This document shows, piece by piece, positions 1 through 11,558 of a DNA stretch of 47,229 bases. The position numbers were made by a program, and so were the translations under genes. Below the pieces are notes generated by a model. That model saw only the letters and a list, made by a program, of their open reading frames with translations, was not told where the DNA came from and did not search any database. Source of the DNA: Bacteroidetes bacterium OLB12 (GTDB taxonomy: Bacteria > Bacteroidota > Bacteroidia > Cytophagales > Cyclobacteriaceae); the NCBI GenBank assembly GCA_001567185.1, contig LNFR01000043.1, positions 1 through 47,229 of the forward strand, read 5' to 3'. Numbering within the stretch: the stretch's first letter is position 1; each line of letters opens with the position of its first letter.

Positions 1-332
1 CCAGAAGCACTGATAAAATAATACCAACGTATCCAATACTTTTTTGTGAAGCGACCCAAAACAACACCAAAGGATGAGTAAGAACAAAGGAAAAAGAATA
101 AGTAAGTCAAAAAGACAAAGAGTAACCCAAGGACATTATACATTACACCAACAATGAAATTGTTGCGGGTATAGATGCCATTGTAAACCAATAGCATATA
201 ACTGATGAATGCCAACGCAACAGCAATGTTCCACAGCCACCCTTTGCGAAATACTTGGAGTGTTCTTAATCGGTACGGTATGTACCATACGGCAAAAACC
301 ATCAAGAACCAGGCAACAATTGTAAGTATCAT
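1..332 (-). CDS. Membrane protein, N-terminal part (runs off window)
   Basis: The reverse strand from the ATG at 332 reads open to the window edge, about 110 residues. They are very hydrophobic, with three to four likely membrane helices at about residues 1-18, 33-50, 60-88 and at the edge. The aromatic-rich, multi-helix start resembles the membrane anchor that precedes the catalytic domain in some Bacteroidota metallophosphoesterases of the YkuE type. The diagnostic part lies outside the window, so that identity is only a guess. It follows the redox cluster on the same strand after a 64-bp gap. Confidence 0.55.
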   Translation of the reverse strand, partial: MILTIVAWFLMVFAVWYIPYRLRTLQVFRKGWLWNIAVALAFISYMLLVYNGIYTRNNFIVGVMYNVLGLLFVFLTYLFFFLCSYSSFGVVLGRFTKKYWIRWYYFISAS

Positions 333-396
333 GTATTGTTTGTTTTAAAATAGAATCCCTCCTCGACATTTCTATTCTGCAATGGAGGATATTTTT

Positions 397-900
397 TCAT
401 TTTGTTTGATTTACAATTTTGTATTCTTCATCTGTTACAGCTGTCAGCCAGGTAACAAATTCATTGTTCTCAAAATTGGTAATGGCAATATGTACCAATC
501 TGTTGTTGGCAGCGGCACCGTGCCAGTGTTCCACATGTGGCGGAATGTTGATCACATCTCCTTTTTTGATTGGTTGTGCAGGTTTACCCTTTTCCTGATA
601 AAAACCCTGACCGTCCGTAACGATCAATACCTGACCTCGTGGGTGGGTGTGCCAGTTAGCTCTCGCACCGGGTTCAAACTCGACATTCCCTATGGAAAAA
701 TTGTTGATGCTGTCTTTGGCGAGTAAGGGTGCCACCCAAACGGTTCCCGTAAAATAATCTGCCGAGCCTTTTTGTCCTTTGGCAAAAAGGTTGTTCTCAG
801 GATTATTTGTTGTCATGTCTTCCATATTTTTTGTTTTTGAATTGCATGATAAAATAAAGATGCTAATACAAAGCAGTGTGTTGATTCTGATCTTTTTCAT
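397..900 (-). CDS. Cupin lipoprotein, mandelonitrile-lyase/CMD-associated type
   Basis: Small single-domain cupin exported as a lipoprotein. Starting at the ATG at 900 gives a clean lipoprotein signal ending in LSC (Cys19); the longer ORF adds ten unlikely residues. The cupin core carries WHTHPRGQ (His84, His86, Gln90) and EHWHGAA (His125, His127), the metal-ligand pattern of the GtHNL-type manganese cupins (hydroxynitrile lyase-like). Two more cupins of this type lie at 14605-15483 and 16648-17114. It is the last gene of the operon starting with the SDR at 4274, 72 bp after an AKR. The substrate is unknown; hydroxynitrile lyase activity should not be assumed, as related cupins sit in stress operons. 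Confidence 0.85.
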   Translation of the reverse strand: MKKIRINTLLCISIFILSCNSKTKNMEDMTTNNPENNLFAKGQKGSADYFTGTVWVAPLLAKDSINNFSIGNVEFEPGARANWHTHPRGQVLIVTDGQGFYQEKGKPAQPIKKGDVINIPPHVEHWHGAAANNRLVHIAITNFENNEFVTWLTAVTDEEYKIVNQTK

Positions 901-972
901 TGGCTTGTGCTTTATAATCCTATAGTGCAATGTTCAGTATTCTGACGATAGATTATCCAAGTGCAGTTTGGG

Positions 973-1833
973 TTATACCTTCCCGAACACCGGAAACCTG
1001 CTGTGCTCTCCATAACTTTCTATTGACTGTACATTTTCCAATAACCCCATGTCGGCATCCTGGATTGTAAAGTCCACCGCAGCATTGGTTTTCATGTGTT
1101 GCGGGTTTGCCGTCTTGGGTAATGGAAGTAATCCAAGTTGCAGGCAGTATCGAATTGCCAATTGTGAAACAGATACGCTGTATTTCTCAGCCATAGCCTG
1201 CACTTCCTTGTTCTTAAACAACTCGCCATGACCAAACGGAGAATAAGCTTCTACCAGAATTTTATTTGTTTGATTAAACTGAATCAGTTCTTTTGGCGTG
1301 TTGCTGATGTGGGCCAAAAGCTGGTTAACCATGGGCTTTACCGAACAATTTTTAAGAATATTGTTCAAGTCCGGAATTTCAAAATTGGAAACACCAATAG
1401 CCCGGAGTTTACCGGCCTTGTAAGCTTCTTCGAGCGCACGCCAGGCTTCGCGGTTGCCTTCAAAGTAAGGTTCACTCTCTAAAAATTTAGTCCAGGGTTT
1501 CGGGCTGTGAATGAGCATCAAATCAATGTAATCCAGTCCTAACTTTTTAAGCGAAGCATCAATGGAAGCAACGGCTTCTTTGTATGACTTTACTTCCGCG
1601 GCAAGTTTGGTGGTCACAAACATTTCTTCACGGCCGATGCCGGATGCTTTTACACCTTTCCCAACTCCGCTTTCATTTCCGTAAGCCTGTGCTGTATCAA
1701 TATGACGATAACCGATGCGGGCTGCATCCTTCACAGCCTGTACTACTTCATCATCATTGATAAACCAGGTGCCCAGACCAAGTTTCGGAATCTTCACGCC
1801 ATTTGGCAGTGTATATTTTTCTTCTAAGATCAT
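973..1833 (-). CDS. Aldo/keto reductase, DkgA-like (AKR5 type)
   Basis: NAD(P)H-dependent carbonyl reductase of 286 residues. The full catalytic tetrad is visible: Asp46, Tyr51 (in DTAQAYGNE), Lys76 (TTKLAAE) and His109 (LIHSP). No signal peptide, so probably cytoplasmic. The family includes 2,5-diketogluconate and methylglyoxal reductases such as E. coli DkgA, which is itself controlled by an AraC regulator (YqhC). Spacing of 26 bp to the DUF2255 gene puts it in the SDR-AKR-DUF2255-AKR-cupin operon. The last twelve codons have a diverged copy at 10484-10518, a trace of a lost paralogue. Confidence 0.92.
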   Translation of the reverse strand: MILEEKYTLPNGVKIPKLGLGTWFINDDEVVQAVKDAARIGYRHIDTAQAYGNESGVGKGVKASGIGREEMFVTTKLAAEVKSYKEAVASIDASLKKLGLDYIDLMLIHSPKPWTKFLESEPYFEGNREAWRALEEAYKAGKLRAIGVSNFEIPDLNNILKNCSVKPMVNQLLAHISNTPKELIQFNQTNKILVEAYSPFGHGELFKNKEVQAMAEKYSVSVSQLAIRYCLQLGLLPLPKTANPQHMKTNAAVDFTIQDADMGLLENVQSIESYGEHSRFPVFGKV

Positions 1834-1859
1834 GATAGTTTTTTTACGTTAAAAAAATT

Positions 1860-2246
1860 TCACTTCGGAACCACTTTCACCGTAGCAGCACGAGCGCGAT
1901 TACTGATCATGGGTGCGAGGTAAGGACTGCTGCTGTACTTCTTCCTGTAAGCTTCATCAATGGCATTGTTCACCTCGCCCTGAACTGGTTCGAATTCTAC
2001 TTCTTTCGTCATGCCTGCGGCAATAATGCGCCCGCCCTTTTGCTGCAATGCAGCATTGTACCATTGTGAGTACACACCGTTATAAGCTCTCACGTATAAC
2101 TCGCCATTGACAACTACCTCCCAAATCCATGTAGGTGTTCCGTAGGTTTTTCCATCTTCACGAAAAGGAGATATTTTCAAATCATCCGCATCGTCTATCT
2201 TTTTCAATTCGCTTGCAGTGAATTGTTTACTCTCTATTGTTTTCAT
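1860..2246 (-). CDS. DUF2255 family protein
   Basis: A 128-residue cytoplasmic protein recognised as DUF2255 from the pattern ISPFREDGKTYGTPTWIW, then LYVRAYNG and SQWYNAAL. The family is predicted to adopt a split-barrel fold like F420/FMN-dependent oxidoreductases; function is not established. It lies 26 bp after the Tat-exported AKR and 26 bp before the AKR5 gene, inside the same operon, which agrees with a redox or detoxification role. Confidence 0.85.
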   Translation of the reverse strand: MKTIESKQFTASELKKIDDADDLKISPFREDGKTYGTPTWIWEVVVNGELYVRAYNGVYSQWYNAALQQKGGRIIAAGMTKEVEFEPVQGEVNNAIDEAYRKKYSSSPYLAPMISNRARAATVKVVPK

Positions 2247-2272
2247 ACTTCATTTCTTACATAACCTTAATC

Positions 2273-3484
<1,212 letters not shown>

Positions 3485-3512
3485 TTAATTGGATAGTGGA
3501 ATATTCATTGCA

Positions 3513-4274
3513 TTACTTTATCGTGTAGCCACCATCAGGTGTTACAGCCTGACCGATCATGAAGCCTGCACCTTCACTGCATAACCAAAGCACAGCGCTG
3601 GCAATTTCTTCGGCCTTGCCCATTCGTCCCTGTGGTATCGCGCTAATGATGGCGTCCATGTGCTCGGGCCTGTCGGCAACCGCATTGGCAACCATGGGGG
3701 TCTCTGTGGTACCCGGACAAATACAATTGATGCGAATACCTCTGCTTACATATTCCAACGCGCTTGCTTTCGTTAATCCAACTACGCCATGTTTTGCTGC
3801 GGTATAGGCGCCCAGGTTTGCCGTACCAACCAGTCCGCTTTGCGAAGAACAATTAACAATCGCTCCGCTTCCTTGTTTTCGCATTTGCTGCAATTCATAT
3901 TTCATGCAGCTCCAGATTCCTTTCAAGTTAATGGCGATGGCTTTGTCAAAATCCTCCGACAGCGCATCGGCTGTTTCTGCAACCGGCACGTGCATGCCTG
4001 CATTGTTGTAGGCTACATCGAGTCGTCCGTAAACAGCAACGGTTTTTTCCACCATTGCTTTTACTTCCATTTCATTGGTTACATCACATTTAATGGCTAG
4101 TACTTTATATCCAAGTGATTCCAACTCTTTGGAAGCTTTCAATGCAGCACTTTCGTTGATGTCTGCAAGAGCAACGGAAGCACCGGCCTCGGCAAATGCT
4201 TTTGCGGCTGCGAATCCAATACCTGATGCACCGCCCGTAACTAATGCTACTTTATCTTTAAATGAAATGTTCAT
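3513..4274 (-). CDS. Short-chain dehydrogenase/reductase
   Basis: Classical SDR of 253 residues. It has the Rossmann motif TGGASGIG (13-20), Asp38 at the end of beta-2 (suggesting NAD(H) preference), NNAG (90-93), Asn116, Ser144, and YxxxK with Tyr157 and Lys161. I chose the ATG at 4274 rather than the ORF start at 4367: the latter would put the -7 box (4310-4317) and part of the operator inside the gene, and the extra N-terminus is not SDR-like. It is the first gene of an operon with two AKRs, DUF2255 and a cupin. Substrate unknown. Confidence 0.92.
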   Translation of the reverse strand: MNISFKDKVALVTGGASGIGFAAAKAFAEAGASVALADINESAALKASKELESLGYKVLAIKCDVTNEMEVKAMVEKTVAVYGRLDVAYNNAGMHVPVAETADALSEDFDKAIAINLKGIWSCMKYELQQMRKQGSGAIVNCSSQSGLVGTANLGAYTAAKHGVVGLTKASALEYVSRGIRINCICPGTTETPMVANAVADRPEHMDAIISAIPQGRMGKAEEIASAVLWLCSEGAGFMIGQAVTPDGGYTIK

Positions 4275-4309
4275 AGCGTTAAGTTTTTGTTTTGCTTTTT
4301 TTGATGGTT

Positions 4310-4366
4310 CAAATTTCACGCTGTTAGGATTGTGAGTTGTTATATGGATTACTGAAAGATTTACCA
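4310..4366 (-). promoter_or_regulatory. Promoter A: shared AraC-regulon operator plus -7 box
   Basis: The operator-like element is at 4341-4366 (+ strand begins TATATGGATTACTG and ends TTTACCA). On the minus strand it is followed after 23 bp by a -7-like box GAAATTTG (4317-4310), then the SDR start at 4274. The same element with the same 22-23 bp spacing occurs at 5682, 8821 and 19251. It would lie about -35 to -60 from the start of transcription, as for an activator. Confidence 0.6.
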
Positions 4367-4398
4367 CTATTACTGGCAGGCCGGGAATACAATCGGTT

Positions 4399-5622
4399 TT
4401 ATCTGCCAGGAATGTGTTTTTTCTGTATTATGCCCCTGGAAATGATGACTACGGCCGCAAGGAAAACAACAGCACCTGCCAGAAAAATGGATTGAGCACC
4501 GCTGAAGTCGAAGACAAGACCACCGGCCGCAGCTCCAATCGCCATTCCTAATTGAATATTTGCTACAAGCAATCCGCCTGCACTTTCGGATTCATCGGTT
4601 ACTGCCTTACTCAGCCAGGTGGACCAAGCCACAGGCACACTTCCGAAGGTAAATCCCCACAGGGCAACGAGTAAAGAAGCGATCCACCCAATGGATCCCA
4701 ACAACGCCAGGCCGATGGCTAACATCACCAATACAACGGGAGCGCCAACCTGGAAAACTCTCAACGATTTTTTGAGCAATGGTCCGCTGATGGTGGTGCC
4801 CATAAAACTGGCGATACCAAAGGCAAGCAACACGGCTGAAATACCCGGCACTGACATATGTGTGATGGTTTCTAAAAATGGGCGCAGGTAGGTGAACGCC
4901 ATCATGTGCGCTCCAAATACCAGCAACACCGCAAGCATTCCGGCTCCAATCTGCGGGCGCTTCATTACTACCAGCAAGGTGCTGAGCCTTGTATTGCCTT
5001 GCGGAGAAAGAGAAGGCATTGCGAAGAACTGCCATATAAAAGCAAGAACACCAAGAACAGCCGCCAGCATGAAGGTACCGCGCCAGCCCATCAGTTCGCC
5101 CAGGTACGTTCCCAATGGCGCTGCAATTGCCGTGGCTATAGAAACAGATCCGAATATGATAGAGAACGCTTTTCCAACCTGGTCACCGGGTACAAGCCGC
5201 ATGGCTACCGCAGCGGCTATTGCCCAGAAACCACCCAGTGCAACCCCGAGCAAAAGCCGACCTGTTAAGAGGACAAAGAAATTATTGGCAAATGCCGCCA
5301 GCAAATTTGATGCGATAAGCATGACAGAGAACGCCAAGATCACGGTTCTTCTGTCGATCTTCTTGGTCACTACTGCGGTTAGTAAACTCGACAACAAGGC
5401 AATGACCGCGGTAGCGGTTACCATTTGTCCGGCCGTTCCTTCTGAAATGGCCAGATCATTTGCCATAGGGGTGAGCAGGCTAATGGGTAAAAACTCTGCC
5501 ACGATTAAACCGGCAACACCCATTGCCATAGAGAAAACAGCACTCCAAAATGGTTTACTGACGGATGCATCGTTCAATTCAATACCATCCAATACTGCTA
5601 CTTTTGTTTCAACGATTTCCAT
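4399..5622 (-). CDS. nepI: MFS exporter, NepI-like
   Basis: A 407-residue major facilitator of the DHA1 group with about twelve membrane helices. The segment AEFLPISLLTPMANDLAIS, then LGGFWAIAAAVAMRLVP and VPVAWSTWLSKAV, follow E. coli NepI (purine ribonucleoside efflux) closely. The substrate here is inferred only; in this setting it may export a toxic metabolite or reaction product. It has its own copy of the shared operator (promoter B) 60 bp upstream, diverges from an AraC gene, and is separated from the SDR operon by promoter A, so it is probably its own transcription unit in the same regulon. Confidence 0.85.
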   Translation of the reverse strand: MEIVETKVAVLDGIELNDASVSKPFWSAVFSMAMGVAGLIVAEFLPISLLTPMANDLAISEGTAGQMVTATAVIALLSSLLTAVVTKKIDRRTVILAFSVMLIASNLLAAFANNFFVLLTGRLLLGVALGGFWAIAAAVAMRLVPGDQVGKAFSIIFGSVSIATAIAAPLGTYLGELMGWRGTFMLAAVLGVLAFIWQFFAMPSLSPQGNTRLSTLLVVMKRPQIGAGMLAVLLVFGAHMMAFTYLRPFLETITHMSVPGISAVLLAFGIASFMGTTISGPLLKKSLRVFQVGAPVVLVMLAIGLALLGSIGWIASLLVALWGFTFGSVPVAWSTWLSKAVTDESESAGGLLVANIQLGMAIGAAAGGLVFDFSGAQSIFLAGAVVFLAAVVIISRGIIQKKHIPGR

Positions 5623-5650
5623 TTGATTTCATTTTTGTTTTAATGCAGAG

Positions 5651-5707
5651 CAAAGGTCCGCCTGAAAAGTGGGGCTGGCTGTATATGGATTACTGTATTT
5701 AGTAGCT
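5651..5707 (-). promoter_or_regulatory. Promoter B: shared AraC-regulon operator plus -7 box
   Basis: The element at 5682-5707 (TATATGGATTACTG, less conserved at its far end, AGTAGCT) lies 23 bp upstream of GACCTTTG (minus strand, 5658-5651), and the MFS start is at 5622. It sits in the divergent region between the exporter and the AraC gene at 5771. Confidence 0.6.
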
Positions 5708-5770
5708 GTTTTACTGAGTTCTGTTTTTTGGAGAGCTTGTGTTAACTTTATCATGATTTTGAAGTTTTCG

Positions 5771-6670
5771 ATGACTAAAATTTTACAGGTAGACAATGTA
5801 GTTGATTACGAGCGCTATGTAGGGCACAAAAACCTGCATCCTCTGGTAAGTGTGATACCATTTTCGGCTGTGACACCTATTCGCCACAGTCGCACAAAAT
5901 TTAATGTTTACGCCCTTTTTCTGCGTGACGACCGTTTAGAAGAACTTACCTACGGAATGGGGAATTATAATTATGACGAAGGAACTTTAATAGCCGTATC
6001 TCCCGGGCAAATCGGTGGTGTGGAGGACAATGGAGAAAAGTTTGATATAAAAGGTTGGGCTTTGCTTTTTCATCCGGATTTATTGCGCGGCACTTCTGTG
6101 GAAAGAAAAATGGACCGGTTCACGTATTTTTCTTACCACATCAACGAGGCATTGCAAATGACGCCTGATGAGAGAAAGATTTTTATTAAATGCTTAGAAC
6201 TTATAAAAGAAGAGCTGGAAAATGCCGACAAGCTAAATCAAAACACGATTATCGCTAGTTTAATCGAAGTTGTTCTGGAATACTGCCTCCGGTTTTATAA
6301 CAGACAATTTGCCGATAGGAAAGTGGAGAATCATGATATTTTAGTACGATTTGAGCAGGTTCTAAAGAATTATTATCGTGACGAAAAGCAGTTGAAAGAA
6401 GGCATACCCACAGTAAAATATTGCGCTGAGCAATTATTTCTTTCCACTAATTATTTTGGAGATTTGGTGAAAAAAGAAACAGGAAATTCCCCTAATCACT
6501 TCATTCATAATTTCATCATCGATAAGACCAAGAGCGAATTAATGTCCAATAATTCCGTTAGTGCAGCTGCGTTCAACCTGGGCTTTGGCTCTCAACAGTC
6601 CTTGAGCAGATTTTTTAAATCGCACTCAGGCCAAACACCTTTGGAATATATCAAATCAAAACGCAGGTGA
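5771..6670 (+). CDS. AraC-family regulator 1
   Basis: A 299-residue regulator. The first about 180 residues form a cupin-like effector region (YNYDEGTLIAVSPGQIGG, LLFHPDLLRGTS). The C-terminal about 100 residues are the double helix-turn-helix (CAEQLFLSTNYFGDLVKKETG, then AAFNLGFGSQQSLSRFFKSHSG, ending TPLEYIK). The ATG at 5771 was chosen because it aligns with the paralogue at 19355 (both begin with an IL...D/NxVxxYxxxxxxxxLHPLVSV pattern); the longer ORF would extend into the operator. It diverges from the MFS gene with promoter B between them, suggesting it controls that promoter and its own. It is the most diverged of three paralogues. Confidence 0.9.
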   Translation: MTKILQVDNVVDYERYVGHKNLHPLVSVIPFSAVTPIRHSRTKFNVYALFLRDDRLEELTYGMGNYNYDEGTLIAVSPGQIGGVEDNGEKFDIKGWALLFHPDLLRGTSVERKMDRFTYFSYHINEALQMTPDERKIFIKCLELIKEELENADKLNQNTIIASLIEVVLEYCLRFYNRQFADRKVENHDILVRFEQVLKNYYRDEKQLKEGIPTVKYCAEQLFLSTNYFGDLVKKETGNSPNHFIHNFIIDKTKSELMSNNSVSAAAFNLGFGSQQSLSRFFKSHSGQTPLEYIKSKRR

Positions 6671-6792
6671 ATATTGTAGAGGGAGTACATAGTATTTTTC
6701 ACTGAACGTTGCACTTCTTGTTGCAGTGCCATAAACAAGAGATGGTTAAAGTAAGTTGATGGACTTGGTCTGGTTAAATGAAGTATCCATAT

Positions 6793-6815
6793 ATCAACTC
6801 CTTTCACTAGTTGAT
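6793..6815. terminator. Hairpin between convergent genes
   Basis: Inverted repeat ATCAACT (6793-6799) and AGTTGAT (6809-6815) in the 158-bp gap between the AraC gene and the convergent AKR gene. There is no clear T-run, so a terminator role is only suggested by position. Nothing else was seen in this gap apart from a weaker GCACT/AGTGC repeat near 6710-6729. Confidence 0.3.
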
Positions 6816-6828
6816 CAACCATCCTGGT

Positions 6829-8693
<1,865 letters not shown>

Positions 8694-8790
8694 AGTACAT
8701 TAGTTTTTGCCGCGGCTAATTTGCCAACATTGCCTGAACAATACAGGTTGTAATACCCTTCAAGCTAATCAATCTGCCTTACCGGGAGTA

Positions 8791-8846
8791 CAAAGTTCTC
8801 CGGATTTCCACTAGCATCTTTATACAGATTACGGTTTTACTTACCA
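8791..8846 (-). promoter_or_regulatory. Promoter C: shared AraC-regulon operator plus -7 box
   Basis: The element at 8821-8846 (TATACAGATTACGG, ending TTACTTACCA) lies 22 bp upstream of GAACTTTG (minus strand, 8798-8791). It drives CMD-AKR and faces the AraC gene at 8924. Similarity to promoter D continues beyond the element (CCAAAATTCCCGATT here, CCAATTTTACGGATT there), fitting duplication of the whole regulator-promoter block. Confidence 0.6.
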
Positions 8847-8923
8847 AAATTCCCGATTCAGGTGCCGGCATTGAAAAAATTGCTGGAGGCCAACTACATT
8901 TACATGAGAAAAAATCAACAGCC

Positions 8924-9822
8924 ATGGGAGAAATCATCAAGATAGAAAGTGTGGCACAGTTCAACCGGGACCGGGGCAAAAAACATTACACCCGCTTGCA
9001 AGTGTAATTGACAACTCGCAATCAACCCCTGTTAAAGAAGGGCGCTATGCTGCTGACTTATACATTATCTTTTTGAAGGATGTTAAGTGCGGAGAATTTA
9101 AATATGGAAGGAATCACTATGACTACGAAGAGGGAACATTGCTTTGCATTGCTCCGGGACAGGTGTTCGGATTTGATGGCCGCCAAACGATGGTTCAGCC
9201 AACCGGATGGACGTTGGTTTTTCATCCTGACCTGATTCACGGCACGCATCTTGGAAAGCACATTGGTGAATACGGTTTCTTTTCTTACGAAGCGAATGAA
9301 GCCTTGCATATCTCAGATGCCGAGCGAAATATCGTACTTCAATGCTTTGAAAAAATTAAATATGAATTATCAAGAGATATTGATAAACACAGCCGCACGT
9401 TGATAGCGAGTAACATTGAGTTGTTCTTAAACTACTGTGTTCGGTTTTACGATCGCCAGTTTGTTACCCGCGAGCTCGCGCACAAAGACGTGCTGTCAAG
9501 ATTCGAAAAATTACTGACCAACTACTTTGATTCTGATCTGCCGCAAACTTCAGGACTGCCTACCGTTGGTTACTGTGCGGAGCAGTTGAACTTTTCACCC
9601 AACTACTTTGGTGATCTGGTTAAACGAGAAACCGGTAAAACAGCGCAGGAGTACATTCAACTTCGGGTGATTGAAGTGGCCAAGGAGAAGGTGCTGGATG
9701 TGACCAAATCAGTGGGTGAGGTGGCATACGCGCTGGGCTTTAAATACCCCTCTCACTTTACCAGAATGTTTAAGCAGCATGTAGGCCACTCACCAAAAGA
9801 ATACCGGGCTTCTCTTAATTAA
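8924..9822 (+). CDS. AraC-family regulator 2 (one frameshift)
   Basis: Paralogue of the regulator at 19355, nearly collinear over its whole length. The start region reads MGEIIKIESVAQFNRDRG. The frame then breaks in a run of six A (8978-8983); adding one A restores KKTLHPLASVIDNS and joins the long open frame that continues from about 9020. The rest is intact: DYEEGTLLCIAPGQV in the effector domain and the double helix-turn-helix near 9550-9800 ending SPKEYRASLN. A homopolymer miscount is the simplest reading. It diverges from the CMD-AKR pair across promoter C and is its likely regulator. Confidence 0.85.
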
Positions 9823-9843
9823 TAAAACAACCGGAACCAATTC

Positions 9844-9885
9844 TGTGATTGCATCACAAACACTATGGGAGATTTTCTCTCCTTT
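9844..9885. terminator. Two hairpins between convergent genes
   Basis: Between the AraC stop and the acetyltransferase stop lie TGTGAT-TGC-ATCACA (9844-9858) and GGAGA-TTTTC-TCTCC (9868-9882) followed by TTT. The first resembles a Crp site but has N5 rather than N6 between the half sites, and its position after two convergent genes favours a terminator. Confidence 0.4.
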
Positions 9886-10459
9886 AGATTTCATCTATTG
9901 TTTTAATGACCCTTGCCGGAATACCACCAACAATAGCATTATCGGGAACATCTTTGGAAACAACAGCACCAGCGGCAACAATTGCGTTCTCACCAACAGT
10001 TACCCCCGGCAGGATGGTAGCATTGGCACCAATCCATGCATTCCTTTTAATGTGAATATGCCCAACCATTAATGAATGCCTGCCCTCAGGCGATACCGGG
10101 TGCCCTTCTGAGAGCAAACTCACTTTGGGCGCAATCAATACATCATCTTCAATCGTGATACCACCCAAATCGAGGAAGACACAATCAAAGTTAATAAAGA
10201 CGTTCTTCCCGATTTTGGTGTGTCTGCCATAGTTGATATACAAGGGGGTAAACACGGCAGTACTTTCATCAATAGCCGAATGGGTAATTTGCCCAAGTAT
10301 TTTTCTAATTTCCGCAGGATCAGACGAATTGTTCATCTGCAGCAGCAATTTCTTTGTGGCATACGAAGCATCCCGCATTTTGTATGCCTGCGGATCACCG
10401 GCAGGAATGGTTTCACCGTTCCGCAGTCGTTCAAAAATATCTGACTTTTTATCACTCAT
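9884..10459 (-). CDS. Sugar O-acetyltransferase, Maa/NodL-like
   Basis: A 191-residue acetyl-CoA-dependent acetyltransferase of the maltose/galactoside acetyltransferase group. The N-terminal capping region ([24 protein letters not shown]) precedes a left-handed beta-helix of hexapeptide repeats, with the catalytic-type His in SEGHPV and the usual [17 protein letters not shown] and GGIPARVI tail. Complete length. It sits 152 bp after the hydrolase operon, separated by the AKR remnant, and may be unrelated to the regulon. Confidence 0.9.
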   Translation of the reverse strand: MSDKKSDIFERLRNGETIPAGDPQAYKMRDASYATKKLLLQMNNSSDPAEIRKILGQITHSAIDESTAVFTPLYINYGRHTKIGKNVFINFDCVFLDLGGITIEDDVLIAPKVSLLSEGHPVSPEGRHSLMVGHIHIKRNAWIGANATILPGVTVGENAIVAAGAVVSKDVPDNAIVGGIPARVIKTIDEI

Positions 10460-10483
10460 CCCAACTTTCGATTACATCATCCG

Positions 10484-10518
10484 GTTACTCCTTACCGAAC
10501 ACCAGAAACTTGCTGTGC
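10484..10518 (-). pseudogene. Remnant of an AKR gene 3' end
   Basis: On the minus strand, CACAGCAAGTTTCTGGTG and the following bases up to a TAA match the last codons of the AKR5 gene at 973-1833 (…HSRFPVFGKV there, GHSKFLVFGKE here). Most of about 36 positions agree and the stop codon falls in the same place. An in-frame TAA just upstream limits it to twelve codons. This looks like the scar of a deleted paralogue. Confidence 0.6.
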
Positions 10519-10611
10519 CCCTCTTAAACAAAGGTCCAATATTTTTATTACTTCCAAAACACATACTGCAATCGGTGTTAAGGTATTGTCCTCATTAAGG
10601 AACACCTGTTT

Positions 10612-11511
10612 CTATTTCAATTTCTCTTTAAGAAACCCGATTACCCTGCTTCTGATGTCATCCGTATAGAACATCTCTCCGAAATGAGGCGCATCTTTTA
10701 CCAGGATAAGTTCGTTTTGAACGCCTACTGCCGACAGCCACGCACTCAATAACTTCGATTGTTTTGGAGATACGAGATCGTCTTTCTCTCCATGAATGAT
10801 CAGGAAGGGAGGATCGTCTTTATCAACATAGGTTACAGGACTTGCCGCTTTCGCTAAATCAGGACGAGCCAATGGAGCTGCCCCGATCAGAAGACTTTCC
10901 GGTGATTTTGGATCATCGTTTCCGGGAAACAATATCAACTCAGCGGGACCGTAAAAATCCACCACCGCTTTGAATGCGAACGACTTGTTTGTTCCGGTCA
11001 TGAAGAAAGACTCAATGTTATTGTTCTTTGACAGACCCATAAGCGAAGCCAGGTGCCCGCCAGCCGAAAAGCCTATTACTGCGATCCGGTTTTTATCAAA
11101 ACCATATTGATCGGCATGATCAATAAGGAATGAAACCGCACGATTGCAATCCTGAATCTGGGCCGGAAAGACAGCTTGCGTGGCAAACCGGTAGTCGATC
11201 GATGCCAGGGCATATCCACTGCTGACAATTTCTGCAACGGTTTTCTTCATGTAGCCGATGTCGGCATACTTGTCATTCACCAACCATCCCCCACCATGAA
11301 CAAAAACAACCAGCGGAATCTTTCCTTTTGCATTTGCCGGCAGGTAAATGTCGAGCAGATGTTTCGGCAATTGATCATTGTGGTACGGTACGTTGCCGTG
11401 CAGGATAGTACCCTTGGGGAATATGTCAATGACCGGATTGGTTTGCGCAAATCCGTGTGACAGAACAACAAACAAAAAGAACAAGGCAAGACCCATTCTG
11501 AACTTACGCAT
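10612..11511 (-). CDS. Exported alpha/beta hydrolase (carboxylesterase-like)
   Basis: A 299-residue hydrolase with a signal peptide (to about FAQ, residue 23). Oxyanion-hole motif HGGGW (72-76), nucleophile elbow GFSAGG with Ser149, acidic residue in [10 protein letters not shown], and catalytic His in DAPHFGEM near the C-terminus, so it is complete. It belongs to the HGGGW esterase/BD-FAE-like group acting on small or carbohydrate-bound esters. It is the last gene of the operon driven by promoter D, 47 bp after the type B carboxylesterase. Confidence 0.88.
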   Translation of the reverse strand: MRKFRMGLALFFLFVVLSHGFAQTNPVIDIFPKGTILHGNVPYHNDQLPKHLLDIYLPANAKGKIPLVVFVHGGGWLVNDKYADIGYMKKTVAEIVSSGYALASIDYRFATQAVFPAQIQDCNRAVSFLIDHADQYGFDKNRIAVIGFSAGGHLASLMGLSKNNNIESFFMTGTNKSFAFKAVVDFYGPAELILFPGNDDPKSPESLLIGAAPLARPDLAKAASPVTYVDKDDPPFLIIHGEKDDLVSPKQSKLLSAWLSAVGVQNELILVKDAPHFGEMFYTDDIRSRVIGFLKEKLK

Positions 11512-11558
11512 GATGATTCGCTTTTATTTTGATTCCTCCGGCAATTTAGTGTTTGATA

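Noticed and set aside
136-369. 77-residue Cys-rich ORF on the minus strand
   Set aside because: It is an out-of-frame reading of the membrane protein starting at 332.
4892-5626. 244-residue ORF opposite the MFS gene
   Set aside because: Antisense shadow; the minus strand has clear NepI-like motifs.
9844-9858. Crp-like palindrome TGTGAT-TGC-ATCACA
   Set aside because: Spacing between TGTGA and TCACA is five, not six, and it lies after two convergent genes, so a terminator hairpin is more likely.
10472-10500. A possible fifth copy of the AraC operator (GATTAC … TTACC)
   Set aside because: No TATA part or correctly spaced -7 box, and the second half belongs to the AKR gene remnant.
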